Assembly (NCBI RefSeq): GCF_026210795.1
Contig: NC_089454.1
Location: 2,356,001 to 2,420,000 of the forward strand
From: Rhizophagus irregularis
Lineage: Eukaryota > Glomeromycota > Glomeromycetes > Glomerales > Glomeraceae
DNA: 64,000 nt
Direction of reading: 5' to 3'
Positions 24,553-35,660 of the stretch are shown one piece after another (the stretch's first letter is position 1; every line of letters starts with the position of its first letter). A program made the translations under genes and the position numbers. The notes beneath the pieces are model-generated. The model did no database searches. It had not been told where the DNA came from and worked only from the letters and a program-made list of their open reading frames with translations.

Positions 24553-27500
24553 CTATATAAATTATAAACATAGTATATTAGCAAAAAAATTGAAATTTTA
24601 TCAAACATTTTAATAAAAAAATAGATCTATTCAGCTGTACCTTATTCATAAATTCCAATGTAATATTTGTTGTATTATTTAATATCCTCAGTTCTACATC
24701 CATATTTTGATTTTGTCTTTTCCAATTTTGATTATTACCATCCCAATACAATATATTTCCATCAATCCAATTTGCTTGATATCTGTCTTCTGCGATATAT
24801 GTAATGTTATAAAATTTATCATAAGGTGTCCATTCTAAGACTTCTTTTATATTTTTATGAGATGTTAGCTGAATATCTTTAATAAATTTATCAATACCAT
24901 CATTACCACTAGTCCAATTATTGTAATTTTGTTGAAAATGTATTGAATGACATATATAATTACACTTGTTACATTTTTCACCTAAAACCATCATATAATC
25001 ATTTGTTTTTGGATTCCGTGTTATTCCATGAAAATTAGCAATCTATAAATATTATTTAATAGCAAAAAAATTAAAATTTATCAACAATTTTAATAAAAAC
25101 AAATTTATCATACCTCACTCATAATTTCTAATTTAATATCTCTTATATTATTTAATTTTTTCAGTATCACAATCATATTTCGATCTTTTCTTTTCCAATT
25201 ATTATTTATAATATTCCAACCAATTATATTTCCATCAATCCAATTTGCTTGATATCTGTGTTCTGCAATATATGTAATATTATGAAATTTATCATAAGGT
25301 ATCCATTCTAGCACCTCTTTTACATTATTATGAGATGATAGCTGAATATCTTGAATAAATTTATCAATATCATAATTACTACTAGTCCAATTATTGAAAT
25401 TTTGTTTACAACGCATTGAATAACATGCATAATTACATTTTTTACATTTTTCACTCAAAACCATCATATAATTTTTTGTTTCTGGATTTTGTGTTATTCC
25501 ATAAGCAATAGTAATCTATAAATATTACAAATTAGCAAAAAAATTAAAATTTATCAACAAATTTAATAAAAATAAATTTATCATACCTCATTTATAGATT
25601 CTAATGCAATATCTTTTGCGTTATTTAATTTTTTCAGTATTATAGTTATATTTTGACCTTTTCTTTTCCAATTCTGATTAATAATATTCCAAGAACATAT
25701 ATTTCCATCAATTCAATTTGCTTTGTATTCATTTTCTGCAATACATTGAATATTACAAAATTTATCATAAGGTATCCATTCTAATGCTTTTTTCGAATTA
25801 CTATGAGATGATAGTTGAATATCTTGAATAAATTTATCAATATCATAATTATTACTAGTCCAATTATTGAAATTTTGTTGAAAATGTATTGAATAACATG
25901 CATAACCACATTTTTTACATTTTTTACATAAAACTATCATATAATCTTTTGTTTCTGGATTCTGAGTTATTCCATAAGCTATAGAAATCTAAAATATTAT
26001 ATTAGTCAAATATTAAATTTATCAAAAATTTTAATAAAAATATATTTATTATACCTCATTTATTAATATTAATTCAATATCTTTTGCATTATTTAATTTC
26101 TTTAATACCACAATTATATTTTGAATTCTTTTCCAATTCTTATTTTTACTATCCCAATCAAATATATTTCCATCAATCCATTTTGCTTTATACTCATTCT
26201 CCGCAATATATGTAATATCATAGAATTTATCATAAGGTATCCATTCTAATACTTTTTCCAAATAATAATGAGATGATAACTGAATATCCTGGATAAATTT
26301 ATCAATATCATCATTATCACTAGTCCAATTATTGAAATTTTGTAGAAAATATATTGAATAACATATAAAGTTACAAATTTTACATTTATGATTATCCAAA
26401 ACAGTCATATAATCTTTTGTTTCTGGATTCTGTGTTATTCCATAAACAGTAGCAATCTATAAATATTATACATTGGTAAAAAATTAAACCTTATCAAAAA
26501 AAAATTTAATAAAAATATATCATACCTCACTTATACTAAATTTAACATTTTTTAGATTATTCAATTTTTTCAATACTATAATCATATTTTGACCTTCTCT
26601 TTTCCAATTCTTATTATTAAAATCCCAGTTAATTATATTTCCATCGCTCCAATTTGCTTTATAGTACTCATTTTTTGCAATATATTCAACATCATAAAAT
26701 TTATCATAAGGTATCCATTCTAATGCTTCTTTTACATTATCATGAAATGATAGCTGAATATCTTGAATAAATTTATCTATATCATTATTACCACTAGTCC
26801 AATTATCGAAATTTAGTTGAAAATGAATTAAACTACATATATTATTATAATTACACTTATTACATTTTTCACCTAAAACCATCATGTAATTCTTTGTTTC
26901 TGGATTTTGAGTTATTCCATAAAATATATAATCTGCATTAATCTACAAATATAGGATAATAATACATTAGCAATAAATTAAAGCTTATCAAAAATATTAA
27001 TAAAAAATAATTTCATCATACATCACTTATGAATTTAACATTTATTTTTGGATTGTTTAATTTTTTCAATACTACAATCATATTTTGATTTTCTTTTTTC
27101 ATATTTTGATTATGAACATCCCAATAAGATATATTTCCATCACTCCAATTTGCTTTATACTCACATTCTGCAATATATATAATATTATTAAAATTATTGT
27201 AAGGTATCCATTCTAATGCTTCTTTTACATTATTATGAGATGATAGTTGGGTATTTTGAATAAATTTATCAATATCATCATTACCACTAGTCCAATTATT
27301 AAACTTCTGTTGAAAATATATTGAATAACATGATTTAGAATTACACTCATTACATTTTTCACATAGAACCATCATATAATTTTTTGTTTTTGGATTTTGG
27401 GTTATTCCATAAAATATATAATTTGCTTTAATCTATAAATTCAATATATTAATAAGAAATTAAAATTCAATAAAATCTAATAAAAATAAATTTATCATAC

Positions 27501-28849
27501 CTCATTTTTAAATTCTATTGTGATATCTTTTGTATTATCTAATTTTTTCAATATCACAATCATATTTTGATTTACTCTATTCCAATTTTCATTTTTAATA
27601 TCCCAATAATTTGTTATACTTCCATCAATCCATTTCGCTTTATAACCATTTTCTACAATATAAATATCATAAAATTTATCATAAGGTATCCATTCTAATG
27701 CTTCCAACACATCATTATGAGATGATAACTGAGTGTCTTGAATAAATTTATCAATATCAACATTGTCACTAGTCCAATTATTGAAATTTTGTTGAAAAAG
27801 CACTGAACTACATTTATAATTACACATTTTACATTTATTATTCAGATTATTCAGAACTATCATATAATCTTTTGTTTCTGGATTCTGCGTTATTCCATAA
27901 ACAACAGCAAGCTAAAAATATTATGTATTAGTAAAAATTAAATTTACTAAAAATTTTAATAAAAAATAAATAAATTTGCTACATATCGCCGGTGTTATGT
28001 GATTTCTAATTTGACACACTGCGTCACACCTCTTTGTTTCCGTTTTTACTATGTATTCTTGGGACATTTTTTTAGTATGAGAAATCCATCTTATTAGTCA
28101 CATATAATTTCAGCCAAATTTTATAATTCCGGCCACAAAGTGGTAAAAATGGTTTTCATAGTCCGGCCGGGTCAGTTTTTGTTAGGTCTTAAAAAAAATT
28201 TTTTATATTGTTACTATGCCGGGTGAGAATTTTTTAAAAATTGAAAAAAAATTTCACATATAAAATTTTTGAAAAAAAAAATTAAAAGCCGGGTTGCCGG
28301 GTTATTGATGAAATTTTTATATTATGAAAACCATAAAATCAAGTTTGTATGGCCTAATTGAAAACGTTACACAAGATTCCAGAAAAAGAATTTTATGTCG
28401 ATCACTTAATTCCGGCCAATTTAAAAATCACGTGACATGGCGATAAGCAAACTCCAAAAATAAATATATCATACCTCATTCGTAAATTCTAATTTAATAT
28501 CTTTTGTATTATTTAATTTTTTCAATTCTACATTAATTATATCTTGATCATTTCTTTCCCAACTTTTATTTTTACTATCCCAATCAATTATATTTCCACC
28601 AATCCAATTTGCCTGATACCAGTCTTTTGCAATATGTTCAATATTATAAAATTGATCATAAGATATCCATTCTAATGCTTTACTTACATCATTATGAGCT
28701 GATAACTGGGTATATTTAATAAAATTGTCAATGTCAACATTACCACTGGTCCAATTTTCGAAATCTCGTTGAAAATGTCTTGTGTAACATATACGATTAC
28801 ATACTTTACATATTTTATATGACGACTTATTTTTTTTCTTTTTATCCAT
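23199..28849 (-). CDS. Kinase-array gene B: tandem glycine-loop-less N-lobe exons ending in a complete TKL kinase
   Basis: Ten exons in transcript order: 28475-28849, 27501-27911, 27022-27432, 26526-26942, 26055-26456, 25587-25988, 25114-25515, 24641-25042, 24130-24552, 23199-24053. Every exon is a multiple of three and every intron is phase 0 (mostly GTATGA...TATAG), predicting about 1,499 residues. Exon 1 starts MDKKKKNKSSYK. Exons 2-8 each start with beta4-beta5 (YGIT.-P-.TK.YMMVL) and continue into a head (C-x2-C-x3-C, NWTS, EWIPYDKF) in which GGFG is deleted, e.g. YIAEDRYQANW. Exon 9 has the intact loop ARGGFGKVYKANW and FVALK. Exon 10 supplies the C-lobe with IIHRDLHTGN, TDMGLC and YIAPEIL. 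Exon 6 has TGG changed to TGA at 25713-25715 (about codon 764), so exon skipping would be needed to make the kinase. Intron 1 holds a mobile element. Splicing is inferred, not measured. Confidence 0.8.
24641..27911 (-). repeat. Tandem exon array of gene B (7 units of about 470-490 bp)
   Basis: Seven consecutive units, each a 402-417 nt exon plus a 70-80 nt intron, run from 27911 to 24641. Introns are as alike as exons, which points to duplication of whole exon-intron units. All units share the glycine-loop deletion, so the loss came before the amplification. Unit 6 of the gene (25587-25988) carries the TGA. Confidence 0.9.
27972..28456. mobile_element. Inverted-repeat element in intron 1 of gene B
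   Basis: About 485 bp absent from the equivalent introns of genes A and C. The left end reads TTTGCTACATATCGCC, then a GTGATTTCTAATTTG block. The right end, reverse-complemented, reads GTTTGCTTATCGCCATGTC, then GTGATTTTTAAATTGG. A flanking AAAAATAAATA on both sides may be a target duplication, but the site is AT-rich, so its length is uncertain. The interior carries GCCGGGT words and no ORF. It lengthens intron 1 from about 70 to about 560 nt. Confidence 0.6.
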
Positions 28850-30303
28850 TTAAGTTGTAGTTGGATTCAGATTAATAGGAAAAAAAAATACAACCAAAAA
28901 AAAATTACTTCAGTTAGCTTATTTATATCTGTTACGTAGACTATGCTTATGTTACTTACATATTCTGTGTCCGACTACTCGACTGATGCATTTAATTTGT
29001 TTCACAAATATTACAAATAAAGGTTAGAATTTCGGTAAATTATTATTTAGTAAACCTTAACTGTTAAGGGTAACAACGCAATATAATATTCTTTCTACCA
29101 CTGTGGACGTAAATTGGTCCAATTTAGGGTAAATTAAAATTGTAATGATAGGTAATCGTGTAATTTTGGTCAAAATTACCTCTCAAACTATTATTATTAT
29201 ACAATATTGAAATTATAACATGTAATTTTATGTTACTAATACATATAAGTACAGTAATATTTAATTTTAAAATTTTTGACTTTCAAATTTAACAAAAAAT
29301 TTACAAAACTAAATAAATATAAGCAATATTCCTAAAAAAAATAATCTTAAAGAATTAAGAGAATTAATTAAAAATTAATTAGAACCGTAAAAAAGATTTC
29401 TAAGCCAACAATTGTGGTATGAAACATGCTTATGTTCCGTGTGAACAATGTAAATTGTAAATTGTAATATTTAATATATCATGTGTTTTTTATCTTTAAT
29501 AATCATCTTATAATTGAAACAATTAAAAAAAAATATTTTTAATATCAAGTTGTTACTGAACTTTATCTATATTTATTTTTCTATCTCATCTATCCACTTG
29601 TCTTTAATAATAAAATTTGAATTTGCTTTATCAGATTTTATTGGTTTTTTCTCTTTTCTTCTGTTATTATCTCTTATTATGCCGTTGTCTTTTTGTGTCA
29701 AACTATGCAATACAAGTGTGCAATGTTTAAAACATAATTACACAAAGGCAAACCGCAACCATTTACTGCACCCCCTATGCACATCACCAAGTCACACTAA
29801 AAGCGATCTCCGCTAAGCCACCGTGATCAACATTCCAATACCCCCGAGTTCCCCAATAATACCAGAATGAAATCTAGGAAATTTCATAATATAAGTAATG
29901 GGAAAAAATGAATCGTCTAACAAAACTTCTAAGTTCTAACCACCAACCACCTACTATAACTTTCTACTACAATATGTAACTTATAGCGAAGCCCATTTTT
30001 TTTTTTATTAAAGTATCAAAAAATAACTTTTTTTTTTTGTAATATACGTTTTTAAAATAACAATGTGCTTAACTTTTTTGTTTGTTATCTTTATTCATAT
30101 AATGATTCATAAAATATTCTAAATAATATTCCAAAAAGGAAAACTATTACAGTATATATACCACGTTTAATAAAAAAAAAGATAAAATAAAAAAAATAAA
30201 AAGAACTTATTTTTATAGTTAGTTAAACTTTATAATCTATCTCGCTTATAAATCGTACAACATTAAATAAGTGTTATGGATTTTTCCATACGGAAATATT
30301 TTC
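28850..30303. repeat. 5' flank of gene B (segmental duplication, copy 2)
   Basis: Collinear with 766-2230 upstream of gene A (for example CTGCACCCCCTATGCACATCA near 29758, GATCTCCGCTAAGCCAC near 29804, and TTTTTCCATACGGAAA near 30282). Genes A and B with their flanks are therefore two copies of one duplicated segment. Gene C does not share this flank. Confidence 0.65.
28918..28927 (-). promoter_or_regulatory. Putative TATA box of gene B
   Basis: TATAAATAAG on the minus strand, about 70 bp upstream of the ATG at 28849, followed by CTAACTGAAG. It matches the position and downstream context of the gene A box at 825-834. Confidence 0.5.
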
Positions 30304-31146
30304 TTATTGTTGTGTCTTTATTCTAATCAATATCGGTGTTTCATATTGATTGATAAAACTACCATCAACCATGTCTCCAAATCTTAGCGGTTCTGATGAA
30401 TTATGTTTATATGCTTCAATCAAATCCATTCTGTAATTATCTAGCCCATTCAATTTTGTAGTAGCCTCTTCTACTAAATCAAAAACATCCTACCCATTAA
30501 ATACTATTTTTATAGCGTTTTCATTAAATTTCACCCAAATTTTTTTCGTACCAGTATTTCTTGTTGAAACTTGCCCGTTAACGTTAATTAAATGTTCTTT
30601 AATCCGATTTAACCTTAATTCAAAATTTCCCGACTTTTCTAATCCAATTACATTCTCAATTTCTGTTAACCGAGTTTCTAGATTTTCCTTAAAATCTTCG
30701 AAAGTTTGATTATTTGAAATTTCATTTTCTCTTTGTTTAAAATAATGAAATATAAACGGAATTAGCTCATGTTTCTTCTGAAACAGTATTTCCCTATCTT
30801 TATAATATGCCTCTGAATGCTTAATAAAGGTAGGTATTAATCCTTGGTTTCTGCTCTTATTTCTTAATCTTGATTCCAAAATTTCAAATTTTTGCGTTCT
30901 GCCATTTAAAAGATATTCTGCAATAAATTCTTCGCAAAGTACTTTATTCTCTTGAGATATTGGTTCTGGGTTAAAATGATCATTATAAATGATTTTTCTG
31001 GTGAATACTATAGTAAGTACCTGTATTAGTTCAGGTAATTTTTTAAATCCACTACTCATTTTTTTCACAATTTTTAAGAAATACTTCCATTTAAAAAAAT
31101 TTTTCACAGACATTTTTAACTTATTTTTTGTACAACATGCGTACAT
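30304..31146 (-). pseudogene. Unknown protein gene with an in-frame TAG near the C-terminus
   Basis: From the first ATG (31146) an open frame runs to a TAG at 30490-30492, giving about 218 residues; later ATGs (SVKNFF or SSGFKK) are possible starts. The same frame stays open for another 61 codons after the TAG, to a TAA at 30304. The text crossing the stop, KIWVKFNENAIKIVFNG(stop)DVFDLVEEA, then ...LRFGDMVDGSF, reads as one domain, perhaps a ubiquitin-like or Crinkler-header-like beta-grasp. CAG to TAG by one C-to-T change would explain it. The N-terminal part is helical and charged (ENEISNNQTFEDFKENLETR). Function unknown. It is either a nonsense allele or a readthrough gene. Confidence 0.6.
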
Positions 31147-31611
31147 ACGCACTTAAAACTTGTGATACGTAAGTTCATTTTTTATTATAATTGACCAATC
31201 TAGAATTCATGTGATTTTACGTCACTTTTTCCAAACAAAATCATACTAAACAATTACAGTAGAAATCTAATTACTTTCTAATATCAAATTCTATTCACAG
31301 ATAAATTTGGTGGACTTTGTAGCAAGATCTTAATAATAAATTTTTCATTGATAAATATATCATTCGTCCTATATTAGTATTTGAACATACAAGGAATTTA
31401 TTATTTGTAGTATAACTACTTAAAAAAAGGACTGAAAGTGCAAAATGGGTGATAGTGAATTTGATAAATCATCAGAGGATCGTGTTTAAGTAATAATCTA
31501 GTAATATCTAAGCCTTTATCATCATCCTTTGAAAATAAATAGAAAGATATATTCAATTAAAATAAAATAATATTTATAAATAGTAGTTACATTTAGATAT
31601 GGCAGACATTA

Positions 31612-31845
31612 CTATGTCAAAAGTTTGCTAACCTGCAACAGACCCTTGTGGTTTTCAACAGGAGGTCCGCCATTTTGCAGCACACCCCTGCTATTCTCAG
31701 AAGGATCAGCACAAAACTGCCTTTTGTGAAATTTATTATATTTATTTCCTAAAAAACTAGACCTATCCACACTGCATGGCAAATTAAATATAAGTGTGTT
31801 TATTATTACCCTCATCCTCGGCGCAACGCGACGGGTTACGCCTAG
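31612..31845 (+). mobile_element. Mobile-element tail with Helitron-like 3' hairpin
   Basis: A less AT-rich patch (31612-31800, with a minus-strand frame containing FCADPSENSRGVLQNGG) leads into a hairpin CTCGgCGCaacGCGaCGGG at 31817-31835, followed by TTACGC and CTAG, then T (31842-31846). A short hairpin followed by CTAG at an insertion next to T is how Helitrons end. The same hairpin-plus-CTAG occurs at 60145-60173. Similarity between the two copies seems to continue past CTAG (TTTTATAAAAAT), which argues against a simple Helitron end. Confidence 0.4.
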
Positions 31846-32269
31846 TACTTTTATAAAAATATATTCAACGTTTTCAGTAATAATTTTTATGGTTTATATT
31901 TATTGTATTATAATTTTTTTTATTTAAGTTACAAATTTAGATTCATGTTATATTATGGTGAATAAATTGAGAATTACTAAAAAAAAAAAATACAATTATT
32001 CATACGATTCTTGTTTGAAACCTTTATATGGTTAATATTCTAATCCTATTTACTTAATACTACCCAAAAAATGATAGAGAAAACTGTACGTTATGTCATT
32101 TCATAGGTATTTCACGTGCATAAAAAAACTTTTAATTCGAAATCAATTAATTATATAAATATTGTTCTTAATTATATAAAAAATATTGAATTTAGTATTT
32201 CGATTTTAAGTAATGGATACTATTTTGCTTAATAACAATACATTATAACTAACTTCCACAAATTCGTAC
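31846..32269. other. Intergenic, 3' side of the LamG-MIR array unit
   Basis: The part from about 32030 on resembles the 3' flanks of the other LamG-MIR copies (the CCAAAAAATGAT block near 32065), marking the left edge of the tandem unit. Confidence 0.45.
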
Positions 32270-33880
32270 TCAGTTAATTAATTCAATACGCCACTAAAAA
32301 TATTTATAACAATTGTAAGCAAAAAAAGATAAAAACAAAAATTTCATTTAGCAAATTAATTGCATATTAAATTAAAAATTCGTACCCTATTATTTTTTTC
32401 ACTTCCATCTCCATAACAAGAAACTTCTTGAGATCTATCACCTAATAAAACGGAATGACTGTAAAGTGCTTGTTTATTAGTACTAATATGAAAAAGACCA
32501 ATAATATCACCACTCATCAAATGACCGGTATCATATGAAGTGGTTGAATTATAACGTCGAACAAGCCAATCATCATCACTACCTCTATCTGAACACAAGG
32601 TCACTAAATATAGAAATAATAGAATTCCGAATTGATTAAACTTGAATAAAAGACAAGCATAAATCACACAAATTAACATAAAAATAACCTTGTTGTTGTT
32701 GTGATATTGGTGTAACTCTCTCATAACTAGTATCATGAGAATTTAAATAACAACCTGTTGCTTGATGTTTAAAACTAATAATATTATTAAGAGATATAAG
32801 ATCCCCTTCATTTATATTTTTACCACTAGCTCCAATTACAGTCCAAACATCATTTTCCAAATTTATTTCTTGACCACTACAAATAACCTTTATAAAATTA
32901 TATAGTAAATAAATTTTATGCTGTTAAATTTTTTCTAACATTGAAAAAAAAATTATTGCATACCATATATTGCTCATTATTGGGCCCCAAATCATATTTG
33001 ATTCCTTTAGTAGACAAATATTTTCTAGTAGAAACGTGTACAAAGGCGATTTTTGACCCATAGACAATTGGTTTCTTCTGCGATTCATTCTTAATATGAA
33101 GATAAAAAAGAATTATTGAGTAGTTGCGAAACTTATAATATGAAATTAACAATATCTTACGAAAAAATCTTCCATCACTTCTTCAGCAGATAAACGCCAG
33201 TTGAAATAACGAAAATTGCTTTTGTATAAATTATATTTAATATTTTCATTAATTATATTTTAAACTTTACTACAATTCATATCATACCTAATTTCACCAT
33301 TAAATCCTTTATAGCTGAAAGAACGCCCAACATACAATGGTCCGTCATTAAAGACAACATTTTGTTCTTTAACCTTTAGAATGGAACAGAATTCGAACCA
33401 TTCACCATCTATATAGATATCTAATCTTTTTTCGGGATCAGAAAGTGTATAAGCTATGTGGTACCATTTGTTTAATAAAAGTCCATTATCAGGCTCATGG
33501 ATTCCAGCATCAGTACTCCAGTTGCCCGAGAATCGAGCAAAAAATCCGGATTTATCTTTTGTCAACCAAAGACTGGGTGTACGGATCACATCTTTGGCAC
33601 CTAACATATTTATATTTATTTTATTATCAGAGAAAATGTCAGTTAAAATTATTCAAAACCAACCATAATCTTGTTAGCGAATATTATAATTAACCCTGCC
33701 TTTATGAAAAATTGCAGCCCAACTAGAACCATGATTGTGAATTTTTAGTCGTAATGTTACTGAAAGCTTATCCTTCACTGCAGGCAAGTCAGCATGCTCA
33801 AAAACCTGTTGATCTTGTTCTCTCATAGAAATAGGTCCTGAAATAATTTCAGCCCATTCTTTAACAGCAAATTTCGGCAT
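32270..33880 (-). CDS. LamG-like plus MIR domain protein, copy 1
   Basis: Seven exons in transcript order: 33700-33880, 33288-33600, 33161-33218, 32964-33089, 32689-32887, 32386-32603, 32270-32293. Phases agree and give 372 residues. Residues 1-165 form a concanavalin A/LamG-like fold: LTLRLKIH-type start, TPSLWLT, KWYHIAYTLSDPEKRLDIYIDG, and NGEIR at the end. After a linker (FRYFNWRLSAEEVM), residues about 185-370 are a beta-trefoil of MIR repeats: GSKIAFVHVSTRKYLST, NDVWTVIG, GDLISLNNIISFKHQATGCYL, DDDWLVRRY, GDIIGLFHISTNKQALYSH and WRIELIN. MIR domains occur in IP3 receptors, protein O-mannosyltransferases and SDF2. No signal peptide is seen. Intron 1 has a GC donor (AAAG then GCAGGG) where copies 2 and 3 have GT. 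The function is probably ligand or glycan recognition, which is inference. Confidence 0.85.
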
Positions 33881-35128
33881 TTACCAAAAAAAAAAAAAAT
33901 TATAAAAATTATAAATTATTGAATAAATATTTCATATATAATAGAAATAGACAAATTTAAAGATTAATAAAATACAATTTTTTAAGTAATAGATTTTGTA
34001 TATGAATTTCAAGGAAACAATTTTCATAAAATGCGGCTATGAACCATACGTGCCAATCATGCATTATTATAGCCTCATGTTTGTGCGTTTGTGCGTTGAA
34101 GATCTTACGATATTAGTAAGTTTCACAAAGGCTGAAAATTGCAGTCGATACACAGGAATATAATCAATCTATAGATAATGTCTCGACTTTTTCTCAAGCA
34201 CTTTAACAAATTTTTCATTCTGTTTCAATCTTTTATTGTATAAGTTTTCCATATTTTAGGACCCTTTCTAATTTTTTTTTCTTTTTTGAGCTTCCAGATA
34301 ATTCTGTTCCTGTTTTCGAAATAGGTATATATTAATTGTCGATCAACAGAAAATGTTAACTTGTTAAAATTGAGAAGTCTAATCTGAGAACTAAAAATAA
34401 TTTTGTGTTAAAGAAACAAAATTTGGCAAAGGAAGTTGGAAAAAATACAATTCTATGTCAGAAGTTAGATTACAATAAAGGATATGATTTGTACGTTCTT
34501 ACAAAATCAGAAAAAAAACTAAATGAACGAATAAGGAAACTGAAAAAAATTTTATATAATAAAATAAAAGAAAGGAATGTGGTGAAAAAAAGAATAGTTA
34601 ATATGACTGTATTTGAAACATAACAAAATTATATTTTAAGGTGAATAACTAAATGAAGCTTATAAAAGAAATAAATTATAGTATTTAAATTGATATCTTG
34701 TTAAGAAGTAATCGCATCAGACCAACTAATTTTATTCAGTTAGAAAAAAAAAAATAAAATAAAATTAGTTTATATTATTTTTAATTTTCAATCGATAAAT
34801 ATATCTACAAAAGTTCACTTTATATTAACTTTTCTAATTATCTAATAGTACATCTCGATTTTTTTTATTAAATATTTTTTATACTTATTTGTCTATTTAT
34901 TTATTTATTTATTTTAACTTCTAGCCAAATAAATAATTTATCGTAACACCCAGTTACTAAAATAAATGAAATTCAAGTTTTATTAATAACCAAATTATAA
35001 ATAAAATTAATCTATCTGACAAAGTTACTAAACATTGTTCTTATCACAATAAACCATTTTGTCAAACTTTTACAGTGTAAAGAAAGTATGGACCAAGATA
35101 TTGATAAATTTTTTTGGTTATGGCTTTA
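33881..35128. other. Spacer of LamG-MIR unit 1, with conserved upstream element
   Basis: At 34098-34135, about 220 bp upstream of copy 1, is the conserved block GATCTTACGATATTAGTAAG followed by TTTCACAAAGGCT, shared with copies 2 and 3 and with the flank of gene C. A charged, coiled-coil-like plus-strand frame at 34405-34623 has only decayed counterparts in units 2 and 3 (about 37680 and 41390), so I do not call it a gene. An ATTT microsatellite lies at 34895-34914. Confidence 0.45.
34098..34155 (-). promoter_or_regulatory. Conserved upstream element of LamG-MIR copy 1
   Basis: On the minus strand this reads as AGCCTTTGTGAAACTTACTA and on to a TCGTAAGATC block. Copies at 37488-37552, 40984-41050 and 54013-54075 keep the same core. 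Conservation within a more diverged spacer suggests a regulatory role, but shared descent of the tandem unit could also explain it. Confidence 0.4.
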
Positions 35129-35295
35129 TTGAATTGTGTACCATTCGAAAGTTTTGAAGATATAAAACAAATTTATAAAAGTGATTTTAACAGTGTATTA
35201 ACAAATATTATAATAGAGTAGAAAAAAATAGAACGCGAATCTATGAATTTTAAATGGGTCACCGAATATATTATCTTAGTATTTAATGTAGGAAA
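35129..35295 (+). pseudogene. Relic kinase N-lobe in LamG-MIR unit 1
   Basis: The plus-strand frame LNCVPFESFEDIKQIYKSDFN resembles the start of a TKL kinase of this genome (family pattern: PFESF, DIK, glycine loop). The frame meets a TAG at about 35217 and continues as KKIERESMNFKWVTEY. The glycine loop and all catalytic parts are missing. Homologous relics lie at 38581-38700 and 42040-42250. Confidence 0.5.
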
Positions 35296-35660
35296 ATGTG
35301 TTGAGTATTCTTTTAAATAATTTTATCAATTAAACCTTAACAATTATATTTACCGTAAACCATTATTCTTATTCGCGACATATTTTGGTAAAAATAATTT
35401 AAAATTTATTAAGAAAACATTACTCTTGCCTAAACATCTTAATACTAGCGCTAGTTACATTGATACTAACCAAAAAATGTTTCTTTAGCTTGACAGCAAG
35501 TTACATATACGAATGGAAATTTTGAGTATTTTGAGATCAGATAATTGATGATTTTAAAAATATATTGATCTTAAAATTAAATGCTCGATATAATATTCTT
35601 CAAATGACTTAAATGACTTAATAATTTATTAAGTATTATATTTGCTTAATAACTCAATAC

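Noticed and set aside
29514-29816. Plus-strand frame of 100 codons upstream of gene B
   Set aside because: The matching sequence upstream of gene A does not keep the frame; composition is AT-rich flank.
33445-33693. Plus-strand frames across LamG-MIR exon 2
   Set aside because: Antisense shadow of a well-supported minus-strand exon.
34405-34623. Plus-strand frame with coiled-coil-like text
   Set aside because: Homologous spacers in units 2 and 3 are broken and no start context or domain is convincing.
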